Part shown: in pieces, positions 44,159-53,183 of the stretch | Layout of the letters: each line of letters begins with the position of its first letter | Position numbering within the stretch: the first letter of the stretch is position 1 | DNA from: Nitrospira lenta | Lineage (GTDB): Bacteria > Nitrospirota > Nitrospiria > Nitrospirales > Nitrospiraceae | Length of the DNA stretch: 64,000 nt | NCBI GenBank assembly: GCA_945865525.1 | Contig: CAMBDY010000004.1 | Coordinates: forward strand, 1 to 64,000 | Reading direction: 5' to 3' | Program-made: the position numbers and the translations under genes | Notes under the pieces: model-generated | What the model saw: the letters and a program-made list of their open reading frames with translations, nothing else | Databases searched by the model: none | What the model was told of the DNA's origin: nothing

Positions 44159-44665
44159 TTATCGCTGGTAGGATTTCGACAGGGCCTCAAGAGCCTCGTC
44201 GGCGAACTTCTTCTGGTCTGCGTCCGTCAAACTGCGCTGCACCACCTTCTCCGCCACCATCAACGCCAACTCCGTCGTCTGGGCACGAATGTCCTGAATC
44301 GCCTTGCGGCGCTCGTGATCGATTTCACGCGTGGCATCGCCCTTGATCCGATCGGCTTCAGTCGTCAGTCGCTGCTCGTTTTCTTCCATCAGCCGCTGCG
44401 CCCGCTCTTTAGCGGCCGCCAAAATGCCTTCCGCTTCTTTCGCAGCCGTATTCAGCTTGGCCTCGTACTCCTTGAGTTTCCGCTCGGCCTCTGACCGATG
44501 ACGCTCGGCTTGATCAAGGCTGTCCTTGATTTTCTTCTCCCGCTCTTCCAAGACGCCCAAGATGCCGGGAAAGGCGAACTTGTAGAGTACGAAGAAGAGA
44601 ATTCCAAACGACAGGACTTCCCAGAAAATCAGGGAAGAAAAAAAGTGAGATTCAAACTGCGGCAT
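44159..44665 (-). CDS. atpF: ATP synthase F0 subunit b
   Basis: 168 residues. One N-terminal membrane helix (about 8-28) is followed by a long charged helix (about 35-165) that forms the peripheral stalk. The helix is rich in Glu/Lys/Ala as in all b subunits. It is last of the minus-strand F0 set. No delta or F1 genes follow; the next gene converges. Confidence 0.92.
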   Translation of the reverse strand: MPQFESHFFSSLIFWEVLSFGILFFVLYKFAFPGILGVLEEREKKIKDSLDQAERHRSEAERKLKEYEAKLNTAAKEAEGILAAAKERAQRLMEENEQRLTTEADRIKGDATREIDHERRKAIQDIRAQTTELALMVAEKVVQRSLTDADQKKFADEALEALSKSYQR

Positions 44666-44753
44666 ATCAACTCCCTGAGGTAGAGAGGAGGGGCTATCTG
44701 GAGGCCGGGCCAGGCCCTGCTATCCCCGTCATCCCCTTACCTCTGTAACCCGT

Positions 44754-44984
44754 TTATTTCCGGAGACCCATGATGATGAAGGCGATGACCAGACCGTACA
44801 GGGCGATGGCTTCCACCAGCGCGAATCCGATCCACATATACTTTCCAACGCGGGCTTCCGCTTCCGGCTGGCGCGCCACCGCTTCGATCATCTTCCCGAA
44901 GATGTATCCGATACCCACCCCAGCTCCGGCAAACCCTGCCGCCGCCAACCCCATGCCCAACAATGCTGCTGCTGCTGAATCCAT
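44754..44984 (-). CDS. atpE: ATP synthase F0 subunit c
   Basis: 76 residues, two membrane helices joined by a polar loop with A-R-Q-P-E near 38-42. The ion-binding Glu is in A-L-V-E-A-I-A-L near 55-62. The residue after this Glu is Ala rather than Ser/Thr, and no Gln pairs with it in helix 1, so the ring is probably proton-driven rather than sodium-driven. The first helix carries the usual Gly-rich packing. Confidence 0.95.
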   Translation of the reverse strand: MDSAAAALLGMGLAAAGFAGAGVGIGYIFGKMIEAVARQPEAEARVGKYMWIGFALVEAIALYGLVIAFIIMGLRK

Positions 44985-45021
44985 TGTATCCTACTCCTCC
45001 CTTGTCTAAAACTCACACACG

Positions 45022-45771
45022 CTAGTGCGCATGCTCATCGTGGTTGTGCAAGTGGAATGCGTCTCCCAAATAGACGCAAGTCAACACGGTAAAAATATAT
45101 GCTTGGATAAATGCGATACCGACTTCCAGTCCGTTCATGGCGATCGTGAACACAAAGGGCAACCATCCGATCAACACGCCGCCACTAATGGCCAGGCCAA
45201 ACAGGACTCCGAGAATCACGTGACCGGCCGTCATATTCGCAAACAACCGAACGGCTAGCGAAATCGGCCGCGCCAATTGGCTGATTAGCTCGATCGGGAT
45301 CATCAAGGGCAGCAGCCAGGCTGGCGTGCCGGGCGGCACGAGGATACCTAGGAACTTCACCCCATGCAGCAGAAATCCCATGACCAGGCTCAGCCCGTAC
45401 ACTAAAGAGGCAAAGACGGCGGTCACGACAATCTGACTCGTCACTGTATAGCTGCCAGGAATCAGCCCGATCAGGTTACAGAAGAGGATGAACAAGAACA
45501 GCGTAGCAATGAGAGGGAAGAAGCGCATCCCCGCTTTGCCCATCGTATCCATGATAATACCGCGGATGAAATCCACCATCATCTCCGCCATGCTCTGCAG
45601 CTTGCCCGGTACCAGCTTGCGCGCCGATCCCGCCATCACCATAAGCCCCGCCACCAGGGAGACAACCACCCACATGATGACCACGGCTTTATTAATGGAA
45701 ATATCGAATCCACCCAGTGAAATCGGTATCCAATTGTGCAGCTCAAACGGATGCAGCGGACTTTCTTCCAT
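45022..45771 (-). CDS. atpB: ATP synthase F0 subunit a
   Basis: 249 residues, about six membrane helices. The essential Arg lies in L-A-V-R-L-F-A-N-M-T-A-G-H near 177-189. N-L-I-G-L-I-P-G near 98-105 and a His-rich C-terminus (H-N-H-D-E-H-A-H) are also typical. It forms the proton half-channels against the c ring. It follows atpI by 33 bp. Confidence 0.95.
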   Translation of the reverse strand: MEESPLHPFELHNWIPISLGGFDISINKAVVIMWVVVSLVAGLMVMAGSARKLVPGKLQSMAEMMVDFIRGIIMDTMGKAGMRFFPLIATLFLFILFCNLIGLIPGSYTVTSQIVVTAVFASLVYGLSLVMGFLLHGVKFLGILVPPGTPAWLLPLMIPIELISQLARPISLAVRLFANMTAGHVILGVLFGLAISGGVLIGWLPFVFTIAMNGLEVGIAFIQAYIFTVLTCVYLGDAFHLHNHDEHAH

Positions 45772-45804
45772 AGTAGATACGTTCGTACTTTCTCTTGAAA
45801 ATCG

Positions 45805-46026
45805 TTAAGTCTTCGGCCACCGTTGCGCCGACCGGTACGCATTTCTGATCCCGGCTACGACGCCTAACACCAATCCCACGACCATTCCCCAGGGAGTGGA
45901 GCCAAAGAGGTATGTATCACACGTCCACCCCAAACCGCCCCCCACAATCAGCGACGCGAGTAGATCGGTTCCAATCCGGACCGCTTGGCCGAGCCCCGCG
46001 TACAATGGATCTTGTGAAGGAGGCAT
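45805..46026 (-). CDS. atpI: AtpI/AtpZ-like ATP synthase assembly protein
   Basis: 73 residues with two membrane helices (about 19-37 and 45-62) joined by W-T-C-D-T-Y-L-F-G-S-T-P-W-G, the short family pattern. Such proteins help assemble the c ring. It is the first gene of the F0 set, behind its own promoter. Confidence 0.8.
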   Translation of the reverse strand: MPPSQDPLYAGLGQAVRIGTDLLASLIVGGGLGWTCDTYLFGSTPWGMVVGLVLGVVAGIRNAYRSAQRWPKT

Positions 46027-46095
46027 GTTGTACCCACGGAGGAGAGTGCATGACGCAATCCATCACGCAAGAACCCTGCCGATTGCGGGCGCGTA

Positions 46096-46125
46096 ATTCA
46101 AACAGAATCATCCTGAATTTGTCAA
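46096..46125 (-). promoter_or_regulatory. Sigma-70 promoter for the atpI-atpB-atpE-atpF unit
   Basis: On the minus strand TTGACA (46125-46120) and TTGAAT (46101-46096) are 18 bp apart, 70 bp upstream of the atpI start. It is divergent from pabB. Confidence 0.55.
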
Positions 46126-46205
46126 GCCGACTTCTGTTGTGACAGAGTGGGGGCAGTCGGGTATAGTGGGGAACGAATGATTTGTCCGGCAATCTATCGT
46201 TACCC

Positions 46206-47690
46206 ATGACTCGTTTTTCGCAACCATCATTCCTCACCGGTCCTCCGCAGCCCTTGGTCCTCACGAGGGACAACCGCGGAAGAACCCCCTTCGACCTCTA
46301 CCGATTGATTGCCGCTCCCTCTCAGCCATCCTTCCTCCTCGACAGCGGGAGGGGGACGGACGGCGGGAACCACTATTCATTTCTGGGGAGCAACCCCTTC
46401 TCGGTCCTGACCGGGCACCAAGGCCAGGCCTCCCTGCGGACCCGCGACGGGCAGGTCCGTTCGTCGAACGATCCCTTCGGGAGTCTCCAGCACCTATTCG
46501 AGGGCCCCCAGATCACGCCTCCACCAGGCTTGCCACCTTTTCAGGGAGGAGCTGTCGGCTACTTCAGTTACGACCTCGTGCGCGATTTTGAAACGCTTCC
46601 CGTCATAGCCAACGACGAACTGCCGATCCCCCATCTGCAATTCGGTCTCTATGACCTCATTGCCGCTGTCGATCATCGACAGGACTTATTACAGATGATC
46701 TTCTGCCCGCCCATGGAAAGGTTTTCCGGAGAGCCCAGAGAAACCCTCTATCGCGAGGGCTTAGCGCGGTTGGCAGAATGGGAAGCCACGCTGAACAGGC
46801 AGCCGGCGCCTCTCGCGGAGCTCCCCCGCCTCGAGCAGATGGCCTTTCATCCGGACCAAACCAGAGAGGCCTATCTCGCTCGAGTCCGGCGCTGTCAGGA
46901 CTACATTGAGGCGGGGGATATCTATCAGGCCAACCTGTCGCATCGCTTCACCCTGCAGCCTCCCAACACATACCGCGACAGCCTGGATCGACAGGCTTAC
47001 GAACAGGAACTCTACCGACGGCTACAGGCCGTCAATCCTTCTCCCTTCTCAGGGCTCCTGCACTTCGACAACGTGACGTTGATCAGCTCCTCGCCCGAAC
47101 GACTGGTCCGTCTCCACAACCGACAGGCGGACACACGCCCGATCGCCGGCACCAGACCACGCGGGCGTAATGATCGTGACGATCAACAGCTCATCGACGA
47201 ATTGCTCGCAAATGAAAAAGAGCGGGCGGAACACCTGATGCTCGTCGATCTCGAACGCAACGATCTAGGCCGGGTCTGCCAAGCCGGTAGTATACAGGTC
47301 GATGAATTCATGGCCATTGAGCAATATTCTCACGTCAGCCACCTCGTCTCGAATGTCAGCGGAACCTTAAGGCAGGAGGCCACGCCCTTCGATCTGATTC
47401 GGGCATTATTTCCTGGAGGCACCATCACCGGCGTACCCAAAATCCGCTGCATGGAGATTATCGAAGAGCTGGAGCCGGTGCGCCGCGGCCCCTATACCGG
47501 ATCATTCGGCTACATCAACTGGAACGGCGATCTCGATCTCAATATCATCATTCGAACTTTGGTATGGTGTCACGGGAAGGGTTATTTGCAAGTCGGCGCC
47601 GGAATTGTCGCCGACTCAGACCCAACCAAGGAATATGAGGAAACGATTCAGAAGGCCCAGGCCTTCTTTAGCGCCTTGCAACGGACGTGA
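46206..47690 (+). CDS. pabB: Aminodeoxychorismate synthase component I
   Basis: 494 residues from ATG 46206. The chorismate-binding domain has P-I-A-G-T-R-P-R-G near 316, E-R-A-E-H-L-M-L-V-D-L-E-R-N-D-L near 342, and I-T-G-V-P-K-I-R-C-M-E near 410. It makes 4-amino-4-deoxychorismate with glutamine from PabA. It is coupled to pabC (the stop and next start are 2 bp apart). A weak TTGTGA/TATAGT promoter lies upstream. No pabA is in view. Confidence 0.9.
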   Translation: MTRFSQPSFLTGPPQPLVLTRDNRGRTPFDLYRLIAAPSQPSFLLDSGRGTDGGNHYSFLGSNPFSVLTGHQGQASLRTRDGQVRSSNDPFGSLQHLFEGPQITPPPGLPPFQGGAVGYFSYDLVRDFETLPVIANDELPIPHLQFGLYDLIAAVDHRQDLLQMIFCPPMERFSGEPRETLYREGLARLAEWEATLNRQPAPLAELPRLEQMAFHPDQTREAYLARVRRCQDYIEAGDIYQANLSHRFTLQPPNTYRDSLDRQAYEQELYRRLQAVNPSPFSGLLHFDNVTLISSSPERLVRLHNRQADTRPIAGTRPRGRNDRDDQQLIDELLANEKERAEHLMLVDLERNDLGRVCQAGSIQVDEFMAIEQYSHVSHLVSNVSGTLRQEATPFDLIRALFPGGTITGVPKIRCMEIIEELEPVRRGPYTGSFGYINWNGDLDLNIIIRTLVWCHGKGYLQVGAGIVADSDPTKEYEETIQKAQAFFSALQRT

Positions 47691-47692
47691 CT

Positions 47693-48568
47693 ATGTGGAT
47701 TTATCTAAACGATCGATTCGTAACAGAACAAGAAGCTGTCGTCTCCGTCTTTGACCATGGCTTTCTCTATGGCGATGGGGTCTATGAAACGATCCGCTCC
47801 TACGGAAGCCGCATCTTCATGCGGGATCAACACCTCGCCAGACTGCGCCGGTCCGCGGAAGGGATCGGCCTGGCCATTCCCATTCCGGAGCAGCAATGGC
47901 CGGCGCTCCTCCATGAGGCCATGGAGAAGAACGTCGTCGGGCAAGACCACCGCGACGCCTACCTTCGCATCACCATCTCACGGGGACCAGGCGACATCGG
48001 TCTAGATCCAAGCCTCTGCCCGACCGCCACTGTGGTCATCATGACTAAACCGCTGCAGCCCCCTCCACCGGAACAGTACAAAACCGGCGTGAGCCTGATC
48101 GTCGCCAACACTAGGCGGAACCTGCCCAGCGCCCTCTCGCCCCAGATCAAGGCCACCAACTTCTTGAACAATATCCTGGCGAAGAGAGAAGCAATCGCAG
48201 CAGGCGCCTTCGACAGCATCCTGCTCAATTGGGAATCGCAGCTGACCGAATGTACCGTGAGTAATATCTTTTTCGTCCTGGCCGGCAGGCTCTGTACCCC
48301 GTCCCTGGACTGCGGCCTATTGGACGGGATCACCCGCGATCTACTGCTTGGTCTTGCGCGGGACGCGCAGATTCCAGTCAGCGAGGGTCATTTCGGGGTC
48401 GAATCCCTTCACCAAGCAGATGAATGTTTCCTCACCAACACGACGATGGAAGTGATGCCCGTCACCAGAGTGGACGGCCATCCGGTCGGGAAGGGAACTC
48501 CAGGCCCCATCACCCAACAGCTCCATGGGCAGTTTATCGCCAACAGAGCGCGCTTTTTAGAGCCTTGA
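47693..48568 (+). CDS. pabC: Class IV aminotransferase / aminodeoxychorismate lyase
   Basis: 291 residues. The class IV fold shows F-D-H-G-F-L-Y-G-D-G-V-Y-E-T near 20-33, the PLP lysine in Q-I-K-A-T-N-F-L-N-N near 150, and E-C-T-V-S-N-I-F-F near 184. D-amino acid, branched-chain and lyase members look alike. The coupling to pabB favours 4-aminobenzoate formation for folate. ATG 47693 is taken; a GTG 6 bases upstream is also possible. Confidence 0.82.
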   Translation: MWIYLNDRFVTEQEAVVSVFDHGFLYGDGVYETIRSYGSRIFMRDQHLARLRRSAEGIGLAIPIPEQQWPALLHEAMEKNVVGQDHRDAYLRITISRGPGDIGLDPSLCPTATVVIMTKPLQPPPPEQYKTGVSLIVANTRRNLPSALSPQIKATNFLNNILAKREAIAAGAFDSILLNWESQLTECTVSNIFFVLAGRLCTPSLDCGLLDGITRDLLLGLARDAQIPVSEGHFGVESLHQADECFLTNTTMEVMPVTRVDGHPVGKGTPGPITQQLHGQFIANRARFLEP

Positions 48569-48699
48569 TAACTCCAAGTGCAACATGACTAGCCCTGAGA
48601 GACCTGCCCTGTACACTAAAACCAGAGAATATGTCCGGAAGGTGCTCCACTAGTACCAAACGGGTCTGGTCCGAGATGGTAGGATCCTCACACGTCCGG

Positions 48700-50343
48700 T
48701 CACTTGAGGCGGCCCCGCAGAGACAACAACGACCCCCTCGATTGCCGAGCAGCTTTCCCGCTCACCACGTCCCCGCTCGAGAGACGGCTATGTTGCTGCC
48801 ACCCGGCCCGCTTGGCCTCAAGACAATCAGACCGGTAATGGGCCCCGACGCTATTCTCCCGCCAGAGCGCGGCTTCCGCGACACACTGCGCCACCTGCAC
48901 CATATTCTTGATTTCCAGCGCCGCTCTGGTCGCAAACGGCAGGGCCACAAGCTGTGCCCAGCGTGAAAGTTGCGCACAAGCTCGGACGAGGGACTCGCCC
49001 GAACGAATGACGCCGACCTGCCCCCACATCGTACGCCGAAGCGAGCTGCGCAACTTTTCCTCATCTTCTAAGATGCCGAATGGGCCAGCCCGGAGCGCCG
49101 TATCTTGCGCCGTCAGTTTAGAGATCTCCTGCCCCTCGGCAAACGCGACAGCCGCCGCCGCCGCACGCGCCCCGAACACCAATCCTTCGAGCAAGGAATT
49201 GCTCGCCAGACGGTTCGCGCCATGCACCCCACTGCAGGCCACCTCTCCAGCGGCAAAAAGCCCCGGAACCGTCGTCGCCCCGTTCAAATCAGTCCACACT
49301 CCGCCCATCATATAATGTGCGCTCGGCGATACTGGGATCCATTCCTCCGTAATATCGATGTCGTAACGCAAGCAGGTTGCATAAATTGTCGGAAACCGCC
49401 GCTTCAGAAACTCCGTGCCCAAGTGCGTCACGTCAAGATAGACGTGACGTGCTTTCGTGGCGGCCATCTCCGCCAAGATTGCCCTCGACACGATGTCGCG
49501 CGGCGCCAAGGCCCCCATCGGGTGGTAGCGCTGCATGAACAACGCACCCTTATTGTTGCGCAACTGTGCCCCTTCACCACGCATCGCTTCCGACAACAGA
49601 AACGATGGGCTCGACGGCAGATACAGCGCCGTCGGATGAAACTGCACGAACTCCATGTCTTGCAGCACGGCACCCGCGCGCAGCGCCATCGCCACCCCAT
49701 CGCCCGTGGCATTCGGAGGATTGGTCGTCCGAGCATAGATCTGACCAGCGCCGCCGGTCGTCAGCACGATCGCGCACGCCGGCAACACAAACTGGCGGCC
49801 AGAGGCTTCGTCCAGTACCGCAGCCCCGCAACACCGTCCGTTCTCGACTACGAGATCCACGGTAAAATGATGATCCAACCGCTGAATCTGCTTCTGTCGA
49901 TTCACTTCGGCAATCAAGACGCGCACCATCTCGTTTCCCGTCGCATCCCCCCGTGCGCGCAGAATGCGGCTCCGGCTGTGAGCCGCTTCCCTCGCAAACG
50001 CAAGCTTGCCGCCAATCTTGTCGAACTTAGCACCCCACCTGATCAATTCCTGAATCCGCGCGGGCCCTTCTTCGACCAGCATCCGCACCGCCTCTTTCCG
50101 GCAGAGCCCATGTCCCGCTTTGATCGTGTCGGTAAAATGGATGGCCACATCGTCTTCTTCGCTCATCGCTACGGCCACTCCGCCCTGCGCATAGATCGAA
50201 CTGCTTTGCAGCGGATGTCCCTTCGTCAGCACCATGACACGGCCGGAGCGGCTCAGCTCCAAGGCTGCGCGGAGGCCCGCGACACCGCTCCCGATGACCA
50301 GGAAATCAGCCTGCAGTGGCACACGAGATCGACGAGTGGCCAT
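48700..50343 (-). CDS. nadB: L-aspartate oxidase
   Basis: 547 residues. The FAD motif G-S-G-V-A-G-L-R-A-A near 18-27 and Y-A-Q-G-G-V-A-V near 51-58 mark the fumarate reductase/NadB fold. H-S-R-S-R-I-L-R-A-R-G-D near 121 and the E-F-V-Q-F-H-P-T-A-L motif near 232 hold catalytic residues. H-G-A-N-R-L-A-S-N-S-L-L-E near 374 is typical of NadB. It oxidises aspartate to iminoaspartate for NAD. A lipoprotein gene lies just upstream. Confidence 0.93.
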   Translation of the reverse strand: MATRRSRVPLQADFLVIGSGVAGLRAALELSRSGRVMVLTKGHPLQSSSIYAQGGVAVAMSEEDDVAIHFTDTIKAGHGLCRKEAVRMLVEEGPARIQELIRWGAKFDKIGGKLAFAREAAHSRSRILRARGDATGNEMVRVLIAEVNRQKQIQRLDHHFTVDLVVENGRCCGAAVLDEASGRQFVLPACAIVLTTGGAGQIYARTTNPPNATGDGVAMALRAGAVLQDMEFVQFHPTALYLPSSPSFLLSEAMRGEGAQLRNNKGALFMQRYHPMGALAPRDIVSRAILAEMAATKARHVYLDVTHLGTEFLKRRFPTIYATCLRYDIDITEEWIPVSPSAHYMMGGVWTDLNGATTVPGLFAAGEVACSGVHGANRLASNSLLEGLVFGARAAAAAVAFAEGQEISKLTAQDTALRAGPFGILEDEEKLRSSLRRTMWGQVGVIRSGESLVRACAQLSRWAQLVALPFATRAALEIKNMVQVAQCVAEAALWRENSVGAHYRSDCLEAKRAGWQQHSRLSSGDVVSGKAARQSRGSLLSLRGRLK

Positions 50344-50346
50344 GGA

Positions 50347-50856
50347 TTACTGTTTCTTAGGGGAGGGTGACGGGGGAAGCATGGTCTGCCGGGCTTTTAT
50401 GCCGAACGGAGAGTCGCCCTGTATCCCTCGTAATAAAATCGCCTTGGTACCGACCCACTGCAATCGCGTATGGCCGCGCTGGCGGAGGCCCGGATCATCT
50501 GCATTTTTCTTCCATAGACCCTGCCAATGCACAAAAACATCGACATCGTCCCCCTCGACCATAATGCGCTCAAGCGAGAAATCCAGCGTGATGACACTAA
50601 ACGTGTCGAAGTCGCCGCGCACCTCGTCCTGCAGCTGAGTCAGCGGCTCGAGTGGCATCATGAGCGAGGCCAGACCAGACGCGTCTTTTTGCATATAGGC
50701 CTGACGAAGTGATTCCACCGCCTGATCGATGCGAAGGTACCGTGCGTGATCTTCGGGATATTGAATTGTCTTATTGCTGCAGCCCGCGCCAAACAACGCC
50801 ATCGAGCCAAGCAGGCACAAAACAGAGAGCCATGGAATTTTATATGTTGTCATCAT
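50347..50856 (-). CDS. Lipoprotein, unknown function
   Basis: 169 residues starting at ATG 50856 or 50853. A signal peptide ends L-F-G-A-G-C near residue 26, a lipobox. The mature part has S-L-R-Q-A-Y-M-Q-K-D-A near 49 and alternating strands with an H-W-Q-G-L-W segment near 110, like SnoaL/NTF2-type folds. No family is recognised. It is 3 bp upstream of nadB, in the same unit. Confidence 0.7.
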   Translation of the reverse strand: MMTTYKIPWLSVLCLLGSMALFGAGCSNKTIQYPEDHARYLRIDQAVESLRQAYMQKDASGLASLMMPLEPLTQLQDEVRGDFDTFSVITLDFSLERIMVEGDDVDVFVHWQGLWKKNADDPGLRQRGHTRLQWVGTKAILLRGIQGDSPFGIKARQTMLPPSPSPKKQ

Positions 50857-50980
50857 GGCTGCAGTATAGGAATGGGTCGCAGACAGGTCAAGCGGCCCGT
50901 GAGCCGGCCCGCACCACGCCACAGCGCCCCCGCCAACTCGGTCAGGGCGCGGGCTCGATCAATTTAGTCCGCTGCTGGCC

Positions 50981-51009
50981 TTGCAATTTGAAAGAGAAAC
51001 TTCTACACT
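50981..51009 (+). promoter_or_regulatory. Sigma-70-like promoter for the small basic protein
   Basis: TTGCAA and TACACT with a 17-bp spacer, 23 bp before the ATG at 51033. AGGAG lies in the leader. Confidence 0.45.
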
Positions 51010-51032
51010 TCCCGCTTCGCAGGAGAGAACGC

Positions 51033-51128
51033 ATGTCTAGTGTTTTGAAAAAACGCCGTAAGAAAATGCGCAAGCATAAGTATAAGAAGTTGCGCCGGCG
51101 TCAAAAATTCGAACGTCGTAAGAGCTAG
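51033..51128 (+). CDS. AURKAIP1/COX24-domain small basic protein
   Basis: 31 residues, more than half Lys or Arg. The pattern K-K-R-R-K-K-M-R-K-H-K-Y-K-K-L-R-R-R near 6-23 matches the short COX24/AURKAIP1 domain, whose mitochondrial relative is ribosomal protein mS38. The start is fixed by AGGAG 7 bases upstream. It is probably a small ribosome-bound protein. Confidence 0.85.
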   Translation: MSSVLKKRRKKMRKHKYKKLRRRQKFERRKS

Positions 51129-51129
51129 G

Positions 51130-51148
51130 CTCCCCGGAAAACGGGGAG
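51130..51148 (+). promoter_or_regulatory. Hairpin overlapping the ribosome site of the next gene
   Basis: CTCCCCG pairs with CGGGGAG around a 5-base loop. The 3' arm runs into GGAGGAGGGG, the ribosome site of the gene at 51158. There is no T-tract, so it could reduce initiation rather than terminate. Confidence 0.4.
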
Positions 51149-51157
51149 GAGGGGTTT

Positions 51158-51378
51158 ATGCCCGAAGGCAAGAAGCTTCGCATCCGCATCCGGACCGCGA
51201 ACTATGTCTACGTGGGTGACGCTTCCTCATCTCCGCTATGCGGAACCGTGTGTCCGATTCGCTCAACGAAGCACAACGTCTTGTTATCAGCCTCACCGAT
51301 GTGGTGATCGACGATAAGGAGCGTTTGAACTTCGTTGCGCTCAACATGAACCTAATGAAGTCCATCGTACAGCGCTAG
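51158..51378 (+). pseudogene. Small conserved-type protein gene, frameshifted
   Basis: The first frame reads MPEGKKLRIRIRTANYVYVG. A shift at about 51218-51221 then gives RFLISAMRNRVSDSLNEAQR and runs to I-V-Q-R and a TAG at 51378. The total length is one base short of a 73-codon gene. Both parts read as one sensible domain (basic strand, then amphipathic helix and D-V-V-I-D-D-K), so a single base was lost in the DNA or in the assembly. I have no firm name for the family. Confidence 0.6.
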
Positions 51379-51449
51379 CTGCCAGAAGATACAATTTTTC
51401 ACCTACTCGCTGCGATGTTCATAGCCGCCCCAGAGATTGCTCCCTCGCC

Positions 51450-53180
51450 ATGTCTACTTTTTCACGATTTCTTCCGTTCCTGAAGCCCTACCTGTCCCGC
51501 ATGGCGCTCGCAGGCCTGCTGGTCATGGGAGTCGCGGCCATCAACCTGGCCCTGCTGCGGTTGACCGGCATCCTGTGGGACGTCATTACCGTACAGCGCG
51601 ATCAGTCCCGCATGACGGAGCTGCTCACCCTTTTTCTCGGACTCGTTGTCCTGCAAGGGTTCTGCTCAATGGGGCACAGCTACCTGAGTGCATGGGTGTC
51701 GCAACGCATCGTTGCCGACTTTCGCCAGCACCTCTTTTCTCACTTACAGACGCTCTCGGTCAGCTTCTTTGCCCGTCGGCGCACCGGCGAGCTCCTCTCA
51801 CGGCTCATGAACGATGTAACCGTCATCCAGTCGGTCGCCACCGAAACGCCGATCGAGACCGTCAAACACCTTGTGACCTTCGTCGGAGGGATCGCATTCC
51901 TGCTGGCGATGAATTGGCGCCTCTGCCTCTTGATTCTGTTCCTACTCCCCCTACTCGTCCTCGTGGCAAAATTCTTTGGACGACGACTGAGGCTTCTCTC
52001 GACCTCGATCCAAGATCATACTGCAGCCCTAAGCACACTGATCGAAGAAGTAATCTCCGGCATCCGTATCGTGAAGTCCTTCGTCCAGACACAGCGTGAA
52101 GAGACCCGATTTGCCGGACAAGTTGAACAAACCCTAACCCTGACGATGCGACGAGCTAGCATCATGGCGGTGTTTATCCCCGTCATCAGCCTCCTGACCT
52201 TCTCCTCGGCAGCGGCGGTCTTGTGGTATGGGGGCGGCCAGGTTATCGATGGCGCCGTGTCGCCGGGCGACCTCTTCGCCTTCGTCCTCTTTGCCGGCAT
52301 TCTGATCGGTCCATTCAGTTCTGCCGCCCGCGTGTTCACGCAAATCAAAGAAGCTCAAGGCGCGACTCAACGGGTATTCGAAATTCTGGACACCCATTCT
52401 GATGTGAGCGACTCCCCTACGGCGATAGCACTACCCCCCGTCTTGGGCCACATCAAAGCCGAGCACGTCAGCTTTGCCTACGATCCACGCCAACCGGTCT
52501 TAACGGATATATCGTTCGAAGCCAAACCTGGCGAACTGGTTGCCATCGTCGGTCCCACTGGCGCGGGGAAAACAACCATGATCAACCTGCTCCATCGCTT
52601 CTACGATCCGACGGAGGGATGCATCACCATCGACGAACAGAATCTCCGCCACGTCACGATGGACAGCTGGTATCGGCAGGTCGCCCTGGTCCCGCAAGAG
52701 ACCATCCTGTTCGGAGGAACAATTCTCGATAATATCCGCTATGGGAACAGGGAGGCGACGGAAGCGAACGTGGTCGCGGCGAGCCAGGCCGCCCATGCCC
52801 ACGACTTCATCATGGGCTTCCCGGACCAATATCAAACCGTCGTGGGAGAAAAAGGGATCAATGTATCGGGCGGACAGCGGCAGCGTATCGCCATCGCCAG
52901 GGCTATCCTGAAGAACCCGCGAATCTTACTGTTGGATGAAGCGACGTCTGCGCTCGATAGCGAATCGGAGCGACTTGTCCAGGAGGCGCTCGAACAACTC
53001 ATGAAGGGCCGCACGACCTTTGTTATCGCTCACCGATTAACAACCATCCAACGAGCTGATCGCATCCTCGTCTTCAACAAAGGATGCCTCGTGGAGGCCG
53101 GCACCCATGCCGAGCTACTCGACAAAAAAGGGCTCTACCAATACCTCTACACCCTCAGACTCACCGAGCTCTCCTCGTAA
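51450..53180 (+). CDS. ABC transporter, fused permease-ATPase (MsbA/exporter type)
   Basis: 576 residues. Six membrane helices (about 14-290) form an exporter-type domain. The ATPase part has Walker A G-P-T-G-A-G-K-T-T near 369, a Q-loop in L-V-P-Q-E-T near 415, the signature V-S-G-G-Q-R-Q-R near 473 and Walker B I-L-L-L-D-E-A-T-S-A-L-D near 493. It works as a homodimer; lipid, LPS or drug export are all possible. It carries its own start site with no operon partner. Confidence 0.92.
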   Translation: MSTFSRFLPFLKPYLSRMALAGLLVMGVAAINLALLRLTGILWDVITVQRDQSRMTELLTLFLGLVVLQGFCSMGHSYLSAWVSQRIVADFRQHLFSHLQTLSVSFFARRRTGELLSRLMNDVTVIQSVATETPIETVKHLVTFVGGIAFLLAMNWRLCLLILFLLPLLVLVAKFFGRRLRLLSTSIQDHTAALSTLIEEVISGIRIVKSFVQTQREETRFAGQVEQTLTLTMRRASIMAVFIPVISLLTFSSAAAVLWYGGGQVIDGAVSPGDLFAFVLFAGILIGPFSSAARVFTQIKEAQGATQRVFEILDTHSDVSDSPTAIALPPVLGHIKAEHVSFAYDPRQPVLTDISFEAKPGELVAIVGPTGAGKTTMINLLHRFYDPTEGCITIDEQNLRHVTMDSWYRQVALVPQETILFGGTILDNIRYGNREATEANVVAASQAAHAHDFIMGFPDQYQTVVGEKGINVSGGQRQRIAIARAILKNPRILLLDEATSALDSESERLVQEALEQLMKGRTTFVIAHRLTTIQRADRILVFNKGCLVEAGTHAELLDKKGLYQYLYTLRLTELSS

Positions 53181-53183
53181 GCC

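Noticed and set aside
44754-44984. Sodium-dependent c ring
   Set aside because: The residue after the ion-binding Glu is Ala, and helix 1 lacks the matching Gln; the proton pattern fits better.
49105-50370. Long plus-strand frame of 421 codons opposite nadB
   Set aside because: It mirrors nadB, a full-length recognisable enzyme, and its Arg/His/Pro-rich product has no domain; it is an antisense shadow.
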